From positions 1 through 64,000 of the forward strand of contig NZ_LGCN01000166.1 of the NCBI RefSeq assembly GCF_001279005.1: DNA of 64,000 bases, read 5' to 3'. The notes under the pieces were generated by a model. It was not told the DNA's origin, did not search any database, and saw only the letters and a list, made by a program, of their open reading frames with translations. The translations under genes and the position numbers were made by a program. Below, piece by piece: positions 17,338 through 25,891 of the stretch. Numbering within the stretch: position 1 is the first letter of the stretch; every line of letters begins with the position of its first letter. Origin of the DNA: Streptomyces caelestis (GTDB lineage: Bacteria > Actinomycetota > Actinomycetes > Streptomycetales > Streptomycetaceae).

Positions 17338-17751
17338 TCAGGCGCCTTGGCGGAAAGAGAGGCCCGCGATCACGGATGTTCCGCGCGTGGGGCGGGGGCG
17401 GACGGTCCAGGCGGTGGCGAGGCGGTCGACGAGGAGCAGGCCCCGGCCGCTCTCGGAGTCCGCGTCCGGGTGGGCCAGTACGGGCTTGCCGGTGCCGGGG
17501 TCGGAGACGGCGAGCCAGTAATGGCCGTCGGCGGGCCACAGCACGAGTTCGATGAGGTCCTCGTCCTCCCGGCAGACCCCGTGGCGGATGGCGTTGGTGA
17601 CCAGCTCGGAGGTCAGGAGGCCCAGGTCGTCACCCAGGCGCGGGCGGAGGACGTGCGGCAGCGATTCGGCGACGGCGTGACGGGCCCTCCGTACGGAGGC
17701 GGGGTGGGCGGGGAAGTGCCAGTGGACGGGTACCAGGGGGATTTCGGGCAT
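17338..17751 (-). CDS. GHKL ATP-binding protein (anti-sigma-factor kinase-like)
   Basis: 137 residues from ATG 17751, which has GGAG six bases upstream; the longer frame lacks a ribosome site. It is a stand-alone HATPase of the RsbW/SpoIIAB-like type common in Streptomyces: N-box ELVTNAIRHG, an SDPGTG G1 box and ESGRGLLLVD G2 box. Such proteins may phosphorylate or sequester partner regulators; the target is unknown. It is divergent from the HTH gene at 18007, a pairing often seen in this genus. Confidence 0.8.
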   Translation of the reverse strand: MPEIPLVPVHWHFPAHPASVRRARHAVAESLPHVLRPRLGDDLGLLTSELVTNAIRHGVCREDEDLIELVLWPADGHYWLAVSDPGTGKPVLAHPDADSESGRGLLLVDRLATAWTVRPRPTRGTSVIAGLSFRQGA

Positions 17752-18006
17752 GACGAACTCCATTGCAATACGAGGGGTTTGAGGTCGCCGGTGGCCTACC
17801 GCCCTGGTCGCGGGCACACCCGTCCCAGGGCAGGCGGGCATGCTCGCGCGGTGCGCTTCCGATATTGCGGTGCGTAGCTTGCGCGATACTGACAGTAGAG
17901 CAGCCGGTGGTAAATTTCCCACGCACTCAAGAGAAATCACCACGGAGAGGTAGGGCGGCCTCCGAGTGCCGCCGAGCGACCCCTGCCCCGGACGGAAGGA
18001 ATCCCG

Positions 18007-18855
18007 ATGCCCCCGAGGACGACCCCCACAGAACGACAGAAGAGGCTGGGAAGCGAGCTGCGGCGGATCCGTACTGCGTCAGGGATGTCCGCAGAGTTCG
18101 CGGCGGGCCTGCTGGGTGTGGACCGAGGCAAGATCTCCAACATCGAGTCCGGCGTCCGGGGCATCAGCGCCGATCGCCTGCGCACATTGGCCTGCAACTG
18201 TGATGTGACCGATGAGACGTACGTCGAGGCGCTCGTCGAGATGGCTCAGGCGCGTACGGGCTGGTGGGAGCGTTACCGAGGCATCCTGCCTCAAGGCTTG
18301 CTGGACATCGCGGAGACGGAAAGCCACGCGGTGCGCATGCGTGGCGCCAACACCGTGCACGTGCCCGGCCTGCTCCAGACCTCGGAACAGGCGATGGCCA
18401 TCTTCCGGGCTGCGGTTCCCGCCTTGCCCGAGCACGAGGTTGCTCTGCGACTTGCGCTGCGTGCCGAACGCCAACAGGTGATCACCGGCGACAGGGCGGT
18501 CCCGTACGTCGCGGTCATCCACGAGGCGGCACTCCGGATGCAGTTCGGCGGTACCGACGTGGCCCGTGCCCAGTTGGAGTACCTGCTGGAGGTCTCTGAG
18601 CGGGACAATGTCACCGTGCTCGTTCTGCCCTTCGCCCACGGTGCCTTCCCTGGTGCCGGGCAGACGGTCGTCCACATCGAAGGGCCCGTTCCACAGCTCG
18701 ATACGGTGCAGGTGGACAGCTCCCACGGGCCCACTTTCCTCCACGCCGAAAGTCAGTTGGCGAAATACCGGGCGCAACTCGATCTGTTGGAAAGTTTGGC
18801 TCTGCCGCCAGAGCAGTCCAGAGACTTCGTTCGTGACATCTCACGCCAACTATGA
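18007..18855 (+). CDS. XRE-family HTH regulator with DUF5753 domain (Scr1-like)
   Basis: 282 residues. An N-terminal XRE HTH (KRLGSELRRIRTASGMSAEF...IESGVRGIS) occupies ~10-65. The rest is the DUF5753 module (WWERYRGILPQGLLDIAETE, VPGLLQTSEQA, RAERQQVI), a large family in actinomycetes. ATG 18007 has GGAAGGA at the right spacing. It is followed nine bases later by a small gene, and divergent from the ATP-binding gene; this trio recurs many times in Streptomyces and is thought to control development or antibiotic production. Specific target not deducible. Confidence 0.88.
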   Translation: MPPRTTPTERQKRLGSELRRIRTASGMSAEFAAGLLGVDRGKISNIESGVRGISADRLRTLACNCDVTDETYVEALVEMAQARTGWWERYRGILPQGLLDIAETESHAVRMRGANTVHVPGLLQTSEQAMAIFRAAVPALPEHEVALRLALRAERQQVITGDRAVPYVAVIHEAALRMQFGGTDVARAQLEYLLEVSERDNVTVLVLPFAHGAFPGAGQTVVHIEGPVPQLDTVQVDSSHGPTFLHAESQLAKYRAQLDLLESLALPPEQSRDFVRDISRQL

Positions 18856-18864
18856 GGAGCACCG

Positions 18865-19056
18865 ATGCCCGACATCATCTGGGAAGACCCGTTCTGCGCC
18901 GAGGGCAGCTCCTGCTTCCGTCTCGGTACCGATGCCGACGGCAATGGGTACATAGCTGTCGCCGGTCAGGAGGAGAGCCCTCTCACCGACTCCCTCGAAG
19001 CTCTGCGCACCCTCATCACCGACATCAAGGCCGGTAAGGCCGATCACCTGCTGTAG
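18865..19056 (+). CDS. Small protein partner of the HTH regulator (DUF397-like)
   Basis: 63 residues, start ATG 18865 with GAGGAGC upstream, nine bases after the HTH stop. It resembles the short proteins encoded directly after Scr1-type regulators (CxxGSSCFRLG, then IAVAG and a C-terminal helix LITDIKAGKADHLL). Match to DUF397 is loose. Likely an antagonist or co-factor of the upstream regulator by analogy with known HTH/DUF397 pairs. Confidence 0.7.
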   Translation: MPDIIWEDPFCAEGSSCFRLGTDADGNGYIAVAGQEESPLTDSLEALRTLITDIKAGKADHLL

Positions 19057-19268
19057 GGCCCACAGCGCGCCGTCACCAAGCGGCACGGCGGACGGTACGC
19101 GTTGTCGATCGGCTTTCCCAAGGGGGTCGGCTCCCGGTAGCTGCGGACCACCCGTGGACAGGCCCGGTCGGGCGATCCCGGCACCCCCGGCTCAGCGGCC
19201 TGGGGTTTGTCCTTGCTCCACGGAAAAATCCGGTGCCGGTACGGTGCGCGTCTCACTAGCGTGAGCCC

Positions 19269-19927
19269 GTGAGCGAAGAGATGTGGGCAGGAGTGCGGGA
19301 GCGGGTGCTTCGGCGTGCCGGACGTCCCGGAGCGGACAAGATCTTCGGGGCCCGGGGGCATGGCTTTCGCCTCGGTCCGGTCATGAGCGAAGAACAGGTC
19401 CGAGCGCTGGAAGCGAACCTGGGCACCGGTCTGCCGGCGCAGTACCGGAGTTTCCTGCTCCACGTCGGAGCGGGGGAGCCAGCCCCCACTACGGTCTGAT
19501 GACACCGACCATGGGCGACGGTGGGTGGCAGTGGCTCGGCGCCGGACTTGTCTTCCCCGCACAGCCGACCACCGCCGAATTCGCCGGACGCCCCTTCGCG
19601 GCCGAGGTGCTGCGAAGCGAGCCCGCCGCGGTCGAGGCAGAGGAGCCCACACCGGACGCCTTCGCGACCGACGAGGAGTTCAGTCGCGCGTACGCGGCCT
19701 GGGAGGCACGCTACGAGGAGCTGTACGACGCGCAGGAGGCGGGAGCGGTGTTCCTCAGCGAGCAGGGATGCGGCTACACGTCGCTGCTCGTGATGACGGG
19801 CCCGCACCGAGGCGCCGTCTGGGAGGATCCGAGACCGATGGGCGGAGGAATCGAGCCGACCGGGCATGACTTCGCGCACTGGTACCTGAGGTGGCTCGAG
19901 CGCACCGAGCGACAGCTCGGGACCTGA
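19269..19927 (+). pseudogene. SMI1/KNR4 (SUKH)-like gene broken by a one-base frameshift
   Basis: The first 69 codons from GTG 19269 (SEEQVRALEANLGTGLPAQY, then RSFLLHVGAG) are the start of a SUKH/SMI1-KNR4 domain. This frame stops at 19497-19499, but the second frame continues the domain (PHYGLM, then GCGYTSLLVMTGPHRGAVW) to 19927. Adding one G to the G5 run at 19472-19476 would give GAGGAS...HYGL and join the frames. SUKH proteins are often immunity proteins against toxins or act as partners in polymorphic toxin loci. Either a genuine pseudogene or a homopolymer error. Confidence 0.7.
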
Positions 19928-19940
19928 CGGGGTGAGGACG

Positions 19941-20264
19941 ATGCGGTACTGCGAACGCCATGAGATGCACAACTGCGCCGACTGCGGCGCTCCGCGCACG
20001 CCTCACGGCAGCGTGCCTCCCACCGGCGAATGGGACGGCTGGCCGACGGCCTCGATCATCATCCACGCCAGTGGCAAGGCCCACCTTCCGGGCTGCACGC
20101 ACATCGTCCCGGCCGACATCCGGCCGCCCCGCTACGGCTGGGTGCTCACCCCCTCGCCCGGGGCATGGCGTCGTCTCGCTCCCTCCAGCCCGCTGCGCGC
20201 CACCGAGGGCAACACCGAGCGGGCGGCTGTCAGCCGCTGCGAGAGCTGCGACGCGACGCAGTAG
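19941..20264 (+). CDS. Conserved hypothetical Cys-rich protein
   Basis: 107 residues starting at ATG 19941 with GTGAGGAC just upstream; a GTG nine bases earlier is possible. The N-terminus has CERHEMHNCADCG, and two further cysteines end the protein (CESCDATQ), suggesting metal binding. It includes HASGKAHLPGCTHI. It starts 13 bases after the SUKH-like gene and may share its transcript. No family recognised. Confidence 0.55.
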   Translation: MRYCERHEMHNCADCGAPRTPHGSVPPTGEWDGWPTASIIIHASGKAHLPGCTHIVPADIRPPRYGWVLTPSPGAWRRLAPSSPLRATEGNTERAAVSRCESCDATQ

Positions 20265-20315
20265 GGGGCACTCCTCGGTGCGCGGACCTCGGCCGGCAAG
20301 GTGACCTGCTGAGCG

Positions 20316-20699
20316 TCAGCCGACGTCCGGCCATTCCTCGGGCGGCGGAGACGGTTCCGGGTCTTCCTGCCGGGCTGCTTGCCGGGCGTTCTCCTCCCGC
20401 AGGGTCGTCAGCCATCGCCACAGGTCCGGCAGAGGTTGTTCGGGGCAGGCGAGGCGGTGTTCGATGCGGCAGCGCTGGAACTGGTCCGGTGGGCATACTC
20501 CGTAGACCGTCACCCGGCCGTCGGACAGTTCGATCCAGCGGTGCTCCGCCGGCACCGTGTGGGCCAGTGGGTGCATGTCGGGTTCCAGCAGGACCCAGTC
20601 GTGCTCCAGCGTTGCCGCCCGTTCCTGCGGCAGCCCGCAGTACGGGCAGTGGAACCGTCCACCGCCCAGTCGCCGCGGCTCCTCCTCCAAAACCCCCAT
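20316..20699 (-). CDS. DUF6083-like protein
   Basis: 127 residues. The core, CPYCGLPQ...EHDWVLLEPDMHPLAHTVPAEHRWIELSDG followed by CRIEHRLACPEQ (quoted in parts), matches my recollection of DUF6083, a Streptomyces-specific family with a zinc-ribbon-like CxxC and no known function. The frame is open upstream to 20936, so the start is uncertain; ATG 20699 directly precedes the recognised domain. It is convergent with the gene at 19941. Confidence 0.6.
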   Translation of the reverse strand: MGVLEEEPRRLGGGRFHCPYCGLPQERAATLEHDWVLLEPDMHPLAHTVPAEHRWIELSDGRVTVYGVCPPDQFQRCRIEHRLACPEQPLPDLWRWLTTLREENARQAARQEDPEPSPPPEEWPDVG

Positions 20700-21316
20700 A
20701 CCGTGAGAGTCGCCAGCTCGGCGGCCCAGGCGTAGAGCGCGAACCGGACGGGACGTCTGGGGCGGGAGTCCGTCGGCGGGGTGGAAAGCGACGCAGCAGG
20801 TGCGGTCGGCAACCGACGGACGACGGCACACGGCCGAAATGCGGCGAAACCCCTCGGTCCTCACGGGGCGGGGCCGAGCCGGAGAGGCGGGTTCAGGGGA
20901 GGCCGGCGCGGAACGATCAGCGCGCATCACAGCCATGCGGGAACCCGCCCGGCCCCGGTGGGAGGCAGCCGGCGACAGGGACGCGCTCCAGCGGTTCCTC
21001 GAGGGCAGCGGGTGTCACGGGGGTGGAAGCGGTGTTCGTGACCCCCGAGGTGCGTCGAGCTCCGCCTTGAAGACCCCGGTCTGCTGTAGGAAGAGGCGGC
21101 CGGCGCCGTTCGACGGGTTCCGCAGTGTCTCGCCGCCAGTGTCGAAGTACACGCTCATCGCGGATCCCCCGCCTCCGCGCAGCCGCCTCGACGCAGGTCA
21201 GAGGCCCAGATGGTCGGCGGCCACCCGGACGAGAGGGACCCTGACGGGGCCTGACCCTCCGGTCTCCCTGAGCATCTCCGACTCCCTGGGCCCGTGATGG
21301 GCGCATACTGGAGGCA

Positions 21317-21538
21317 ATGACAAAGTCTGCTGCGCCCAAACGCCATCTGCCCACCAGCCCCTTCAAGGCCCCGGTCGCGCTGCCTCCCAAGCAGTTCGCC
21401 GTGGGCGACCAGGTCACGCACGACATGTACGGCCTCGGCCGGGTCACCGGTATCGAGGAGGGGATCGCCGCGGTCGTGGACTTCGGATCGGCGGAACGGC
21501 GGATCCTGAGCCCGTACTCCAAGATGACCAAGCTGTAG
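21317..21538 (+). CDS. Small CarD/CdnL-like domain protein
   Basis: 73 residues. After a basic N-terminal tail the core FAVGDQVTHDMYGLGRVTGI...VVDFGSAERRIL resembles the Tudor-like RNA-polymerase-interaction fold of CarD/TRCF (VGDxVxHxxYGxGxV). The DNA-binding half of CarD is absent. A transcription-related role is possible but unproven. The start ATG lies in a short intergenic stretch without a strong ribosome site. Confidence 0.65.
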   Translation: MTKSAAPKRHLPTSPFKAPVALPPKQFAVGDQVTHDMYGLGRVTGIEEGIAAVVDFGSAERRILSPYSKMTKL

Positions 21539-21897
21539 GACCGCTGTGCCCTGTCACAGTACGTCGGGTCCCCTCAGGGGCTCGTCATGAATAGGAGCCT
21601 CTCATCGACCTGACCTCGCAGTTCTCCGCTCCGGAAGGAGCCCCTCGCCCTGCTTCCGCAGTGGCTCCGCCTCCGGCGACGCAGCCCTTTTGCGCCCCGG
21701 ACTTCGGGGACGACGAGTACCTCCACCCGGAGGACGGTCCGGAATCGTTCCCGCACGCGGGTGCGGTGCGGCCCAAGGCGGCCGGCCGCCGTTCGTGACG
21801 GCGGTCCGGCGTGCCCCTGCTGAGGCCGGGCGGCACCGGAGGTGACCGGGCTCACCCGCTGGAAAGCGGACGGGCCCGGGAAGCGCCTCGGCCGTCT
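21539..21897. other. Intergenic region with a possible decayed frame
   Basis: No intact gene. On the plus strand a frame without any start codon, ~21592-21798, reads plausible acidic protein sequence (FGDDEYLHPEDGPESFPHAG) and may be a gene remnant. Nothing else recognisable. Confidence 0.3.
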
Positions 21898-22259
21898 TCA
21901 GCTCGGTTCGTCCTGCTGCTGCCAGGTACGGGGCCAGTTGCCGGACGGTGGAGGCGACCCTGAAATGCCGAGGTCACGCCGGGCGAGCGCGTAGAAGTCA
22001 TCGCGTGCTCGGCTCATCCTCCGTACCGCGCTCTCCTCACCTGCGGGGTCGTGCTTGAGGCCGCGTGCGTAGAGTTCGACGTTCCAGACCGCCTCATGCC
22101 ACTTCCGGGCCGCTCCTATGGTCTCGGCATCCCCTGCGAGCAGTACGGATTCCCCCGTTCGGCTGACGCGGACCGTCGGGGCACAGTGCCGTACTCGAAG
22201 ACTTCGCAGTAGACGGCTTCGCGGACGGCGGCACGCCCCGGGGTGTCCGAGGCGCGCAC
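21898..22259 (-). pseudogene. Conserved hypothetical gene with a frameshift
   Basis: From GTG 22259 one frame encodes VREAVYCEVFEYGT. The conserved continuation (APTVRVSRTGESVLLAGDAE, then AARKWHEAVWNVELYARGLK and RARDDFYALARRDLGI) lies in a different frame that ends at 21898. The switch is needed near 22180. Similar intact proteins of roughly 110-120 residues are common in Streptomyces, to my recollection. Helical, cytoplasmic, function unknown. It starts four bases after the lipoprotein stop. Frameshift could be real or an assembly error. Confidence 0.55.
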
Positions 22260-22262
22260 TGC

Positions 22263-23123
22263 TTACGGGGTGGTCGTCGCCGGGGGATGGCTCGGGTGCA
22301 GTGAGGGGGACAGCGGGGCCAGGGAGGCGCAGAGCGAGGTCGGGAAGGCGGGCTCCCTGCGCTGGATGTCCTGGCAGCCTCCGGCCGAGGTGCGGAAGAT
22401 CGGATCCCAGCCGGATTCCTTCGCGCGGAAGAACCAGCGGTCGCCCAGCCGGGACGAGCAGGCGGGGTCCGGGGAACCGCCGCAGGCCGGTCCCGTGCGC
22501 CAGGAGAAGTCCAGCACCAGCCACTTCCCGTCGCACTTCTCCGAGTTCCGGTAGGTGTGGTCGGGCGCGTTGACGGCCATCAGCGCCTGCTCGTAGGAGG
22601 CGGTTGTGCAGCCGGTGGCCGGTGGCGTGCAGCCCAGCTCCCCGCACAGCCGCAGTGCGGGCGGCTTGGCGCCGTCGGCGGTGAAGCGCGTGTAGTTGTC
22701 GACGATCACGTCCCTGTCGCCCAGTGGCTCGGGCAGCCTGACCTCCGCCGTGGCCGTGCGCTCCTCGGTGCATCCGGAGGACCTGTCCCCGGACGGGGAG
22801 GTGAAGGTGATCTGCACCCGGGCGAGGTCTGTCATCGGGTCGGTGAGCACTGCCTTGAGCTCGCGCACACAGGGGTGCGGGCCGCTGGGCACCCGCGTCT
22901 CGAGGAGCAGGGTGCGGTGGTCGTCGCCGAGACGGGCTCCGGTGACGGCGGAGGGCTGCGCCGTGGTCCAGGGGATCGGCTCGGTCGCCGCCGACGACGG
23001 TGCCCTCCCGCCTCCCCCACCGGCCGCTTCCGTTCCGCATGCGCCGAGGAGCAGTACGACGGCGGAGCAGAGCAGGGCGATCACGCCCGTTCGTCGGGTC
23101 CCACCTGGCCGCAAAGTGTTCAA
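22263..23123 (-). CDS. Putative secreted lipoprotein
   Basis: 286 residues. An N-terminal basic stretch, a hydrophobic core (VIALLCSAVVLLLGAC) and lipobox LGAC predict a diacylglycerol-anchored lipoprotein on the outer face of the membrane. The mature part has at least ten cysteines, suggesting several disulfides, and a Pro/Ser/Thr-rich C-terminal end. It is followed four bases later by the frameshifted gene. No domain family recognised. Confidence 0.75.
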   Translation of the reverse strand: MNTLRPGGTRRTGVIALLCSAVVLLLGACGTEAAGGGGGRAPSSAATEPIPWTTAQPSAVTGARLGDDHRTLLLETRVPSGPHPCVRELKAVLTDPMTDLARVQITFTSPSGDRSSGCTEERTATAEVRLPEPLGDRDVIVDNYTRFTADGAKPPALRLCGELGCTPPATGCTTASYEQALMAVNAPDHTYRNSEKCDGKWLVLDFSWRTGPACGGSPDPACSSRLGDRWFFRAKESGWDPIFRTSAGGCQDIQRREPAFPTSLCASLAPLSPSLHPSHPPATTTP

Positions 23124-23216
23124 CCCCCTCGCACGGCAACGTCGTTGCCCCGGGCCACTATAGGTGTGGGGGAAGGACGACCGGCCGGAGTCGCAGGAGT
23201 GCGCGGTCCGGTGGGG

Positions 23217-24077
23217 TCACGCGGGCCCCGGGGCGCCCGGCCAGGTCGCGGTCACCAGCCAGTGGCGGGCCGTGAGGTGTACGCCGTTCTCCGTCTCGTA
23301 GGCGCGGAAGGCGTCGGTGGCGGCCTGGCGGGCGTGGTCGACGGCCTCGGGGGCGGCGTCGCGCAGCCAGTGGCGCATCGGGCCCCAGCCGAAGAGGAAG
23401 CCGGCGGCGTCCGTCGCGTCCGCGCCCCACATCTGCGGTACTTCGAGTGGTGCGACCTCGATCGTTTCGAACCCGGCTCCGCCCAGGACGCGTGCGGTGC
23501 GTTCCGGGTCCGCGAAGGCGGCGGGACCGGTCTCCGTCTTCTCGGAGAAGTCGGGCAGGGGTACGTGCTCCCCGATCGCCGTGAAGATCACCGACTGGTC
23601 CATGCGGTCGACGGACTGCGGGCAGACGAAGGCCAGGCGTCCGCCCGGTCGCAGGGCGCGTCCGATGTTCGTGAACGCGGCGACCGGGTCGGCGAAGAAC
23701 ATGATGCCGAAGCGGCTCAGGGCGAGGTCGAAGGCGGCCTCCTCGAACGGGTGCACCTGGGCGTCGGCCCGGAGGTGGGTGACGTTGGTGAGGTGCTGCG
23801 CGGCGGCGCTCGCGCGGGCGCGTTCCAGCATGGGCGCGGAGAGGTCGACCCCGACGGCACGGGCGGCGGTACGGGCGGCCAGGCGGGTGAGGTGGCCGTT
23901 GCCGCAGCCGATGTCGAGGACGCTGTCCGTCTCCCGGATGCGGGCGGCGGCCAGGAGCGGGGCGTTGGCGGGGTCGTTGAGGGCGTCGTAGCGGGACTGG
24001 TGGTCGGCCCAGTGCCGGCCCTCGTAGCCGTTCCACGCCTCGGACTGGTGGGTGTTCACGATCCGGTTCTCGGCCAT
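23217..24077 (-). CDS. Class I SAM-dependent methyltransferase (UbiE/Methyltransf_11-like)
   Basis: 286 residues from MAENRIVNTHQSEAWNGYEG at 24077; the frame is open further upstream but that part is Pro/Arg-rich and unlikely to be coding. SAM motif VLDIGCGNGHL, acidic motif GVDLSAPML and a post-motif region LRADAQVHPFEEAAFD are all present, with LRPGGRLAFVC as motif III. Small-molecule methyltransferase; substrate unknown. Divergent from the gene at 24265, sharing a ~190-base promoter region. Confidence 0.8.
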   Translation of the reverse strand: MAENRIVNTHQSEAWNGYEGRHWADHQSRYDALNDPANAPLLAAARIRETDSVLDIGCGNGHLTRLAARTAARAVGVDLSAPMLERARASAAAQHLTNVTHLRADAQVHPFEEAAFDLALSRFGIMFFADPVAAFTNIGRALRPGGRLAFVCPQSVDRMDQSVIFTAIGEHVPLPDFSEKTETGPAAFADPERTARVLGGAGFETIEVAPLEVPQMWGADATDAAGFLFGWGPMRHWLRDAAPEAVDHARQAATDAFRAYETENGVHLTARHWLVTATWPGAPGPA

Positions 24078-24264
24078 ACGGCCCATGGTGCCGTGCGGGA
24101 GCCTCCCGCGGGGCCCGTCGGCCCGCTCCCGCGGCCGCGGTCGTTCGTCCGGGCTCGCGTCGGGGGCGGTCGAGGGGCGGCGGGGCGGCGGTACGGTGGC
24201 CCTGCGGTGGGGAGTACGTCGGCTTACGGCGGGGCGCGGGCTCCGCGGTGGAACGGGGGTGGGC

Positions 24265-25095
24265 ATGGCCCTGGCCATGTGTCCGTTGTGCAGTGACGAC
24301 GAGGACGTCGAGGTGGTCCGGAACCTGGAGGGCGGGGGCCGGCTCGTCAGGCACCGGTGCGGCTACGCGTGGGAGCACGCGGCGCCCGCCGCTCCCAAGA
24401 AGGAACGGGCGCCTTCCTCCTTCTCCTTCGACGAGCTCGCGGCGCGCTTCCCGAAGGCCGAGGACGTCGAACCCGGCAGGCTGGAGCACGTGGCCCGGCT
24501 CAAGGAGCGGTATCTGGCCGGACGGCCGGACTTCGACCCCCGGGTCGCGGCCTACTGGGCGGAGTACCGGGAGATCTTCTCCCCCGAGGGGTTGCGCACG
24601 TGCGACCCGAGGCGTCTGAAGGACTTCGCCAACTCCGAGGTCGGCGCCCGCCCCGGCAACCAGGCGACCTTCAACTCGGCCTGGAGCGCCATGGGTGACG
24701 CCGCCGCCGGGGAGGCGACCCGCGAGACGATCGCGTACCTCCTGTACGGGCCGGACGACGTACCGCTCGGGGACCGGCTGCAGCGCCTGCTGTCCGGGAT
24801 CGAGTCGTTCGCCATGACCGGGTTCAAGGAGGCGCTGCTCACCCGGGTGTTGTGCGTGGTGGAGCCCGAGCGGTTCCTGACGATCCTCAAGTACACGACG
24901 GAGGCGGGCGGCAAGCGCGAGATCGCGCGGAAGGTCTACGAGCTGGAGCTGCCGGCGCCGGAGTCGGTGAACTGGACGCTCGGGCGGCTCATCCTGTGGA
25001 GCAACGACCTGCTGCGTTCCCTGGTCGGTGATGGCTTCGCGAATCAGCAGCACGCCGCCGCGTTCCTGTGGTGGGCGAAGGACCAGCCCGCCTGA
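24265..25095 (+). CDS. Hypothetical protein with N-terminal zinc ribbon
   Basis: 276 residues, ATG 24265 preceded by a GGAACGGGGGTGGGC purine-rich tract. The start MALAMCPLCSDDEDVEVVRN and later RHRCGYAW give a CxxC...C arrangement, and the remainder is a helical domain of ~200 residues (FANSEVGARPGNQATFNSAW, later LLTRVLCVVEPERFLTILKY). The body recalls the uncharacterised domain seen beside modification-dependent restriction enzymes, but I cannot name it. It is followed 36 bases later by a toxin-antitoxin pair. Confidence 0.6.
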   Translation: MALAMCPLCSDDEDVEVVRNLEGGGRLVRHRCGYAWEHAAPAAPKKERAPSSFSFDELAARFPKAEDVEPGRLEHVARLKERYLAGRPDFDPRVAAYWAEYREIFSPEGLRTCDPRRLKDFANSEVGARPGNQATFNSAWSAMGDAAAGEATRETIAYLLYGPDDVPLGDRLQRLLSGIESFAMTGFKEALLTRVLCVVEPERFLTILKYTTEAGGKREIARKVYELELPAPESVNWTLGRLILWSNDLLRSLVGDGFANQQHAAAFLWWAKDQPA

Positions 25096-25131
25096 CACCC
25101 TTGCGGGAGGATCGCAGGTAGGATAAGTGAC

Positions 25132-25395
25132 ATGAGCGAGCCTACCGGTAAGTATTCGATCACGATGCCGCGTGACATCGCCGAAGCGGCCAAGGCCCGC
25201 AGTGGCCCGTCGGGGCTGTCCGCCTATGTCGCCGCCGCCGTCGCCCGCCAGATCGAACGTGACAATCTCAACGAACTCATCACCGTCGCCGAAGCCGAGC
25301 ACGGGCCCGTCACCGAGGACGAGATCCTGGCCCTGCGCGATCAGCTCCACCAGGCCCGGCGGCAGCAGGCGTCGCGCGGAGCGAACGCCACGTGA
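25132..25395 (+). CDS. Ribbon-helix-helix antitoxin (VapB-like)
   Basis: 87 residues. The N-terminus KYSITMPRDIAEAAKARSG gives the RHH DNA-binding strand, and the acidic/Gln-rich C-terminus is the usual toxin-binding tail. It overlaps the toxin gene by four bases. Such antitoxins neutralise the PIN toxin and autoregulate the operon. Confidence 0.8.
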   Translation: MSEPTGKYSITMPRDIAEAAKARSGPSGLSAYVAAAVARQIERDNLNELITVAEAEHGPVTEDEILALRDQLHQARRQQASRGANAT

Positions 25396-25805
25396 GCCGC
25401 TTCCCCGCCGTCCCGGGCGGCACGCTGGTGCTGGACAGCGAAGGGCTCGCCAAGGCCGTCCTCCGCGACCGCGCGGTCACCGCCTGGCTCGCCCTCGCCC
25501 GTGCCGACGACCTGCGGGTGATCACGTCCACGGCAACGCTCGTGGAGGCCGTTCACCCTCGCATCAACCGTCCGGCCCTGGAATGGACCCTTTCCCGCCT
25601 CGTCGTCGAACCCGTCACCGAGCCGATCGCCCGCCACGCCGCCGCCCTGCTCGCCGACACCGGACTGCACGGGCACGAGTACGCCATCGACGCGATGCTC
25701 AGCGCGACCGCCCTGGCCGCTCCCGGGCCCGTCACCGTGCTCACCTCGGATCCGGAGGACATCACCGCGTTCTGCGGGGGACGCGCCACCGTCATCAAGG
25801 TCTGA
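25392..25805 (+). CDS. PIN-domain toxin (VapC-like ribonuclease)
   Basis: 137 residues from GTG 25392 (GTGA overlap with the antitoxin). PIN-fold acidic residues are visible: D15 in VLDSEG, E in TLVEAVHPR, D in YAIDAMLSATAL and D in TSDPEDI. VapC toxins are Mg-dependent RNases, often cutting tRNA. The pair is complete and probably functional. Confidence 0.85.
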   Translation: MSRFPAVPGGTLVLDSEGLAKAVLRDRAVTAWLALARADDLRVITSTATLVEAVHPRINRPALEWTLSRLVVEPVTEPIARHAAALLADTGLHGHEYAIDAMLSATALAAPGPVTVLTSDPEDITAFCGGRATVIKV

Positions 25806-25891
25806 CGCCGGGGATCGTCCCGTCCGGTGCGGAAGGCCCGCCCCGGGCGCCGCCTCTTCCTGACGGCGTCCGGGACGGGGGCGGTGGGGCG

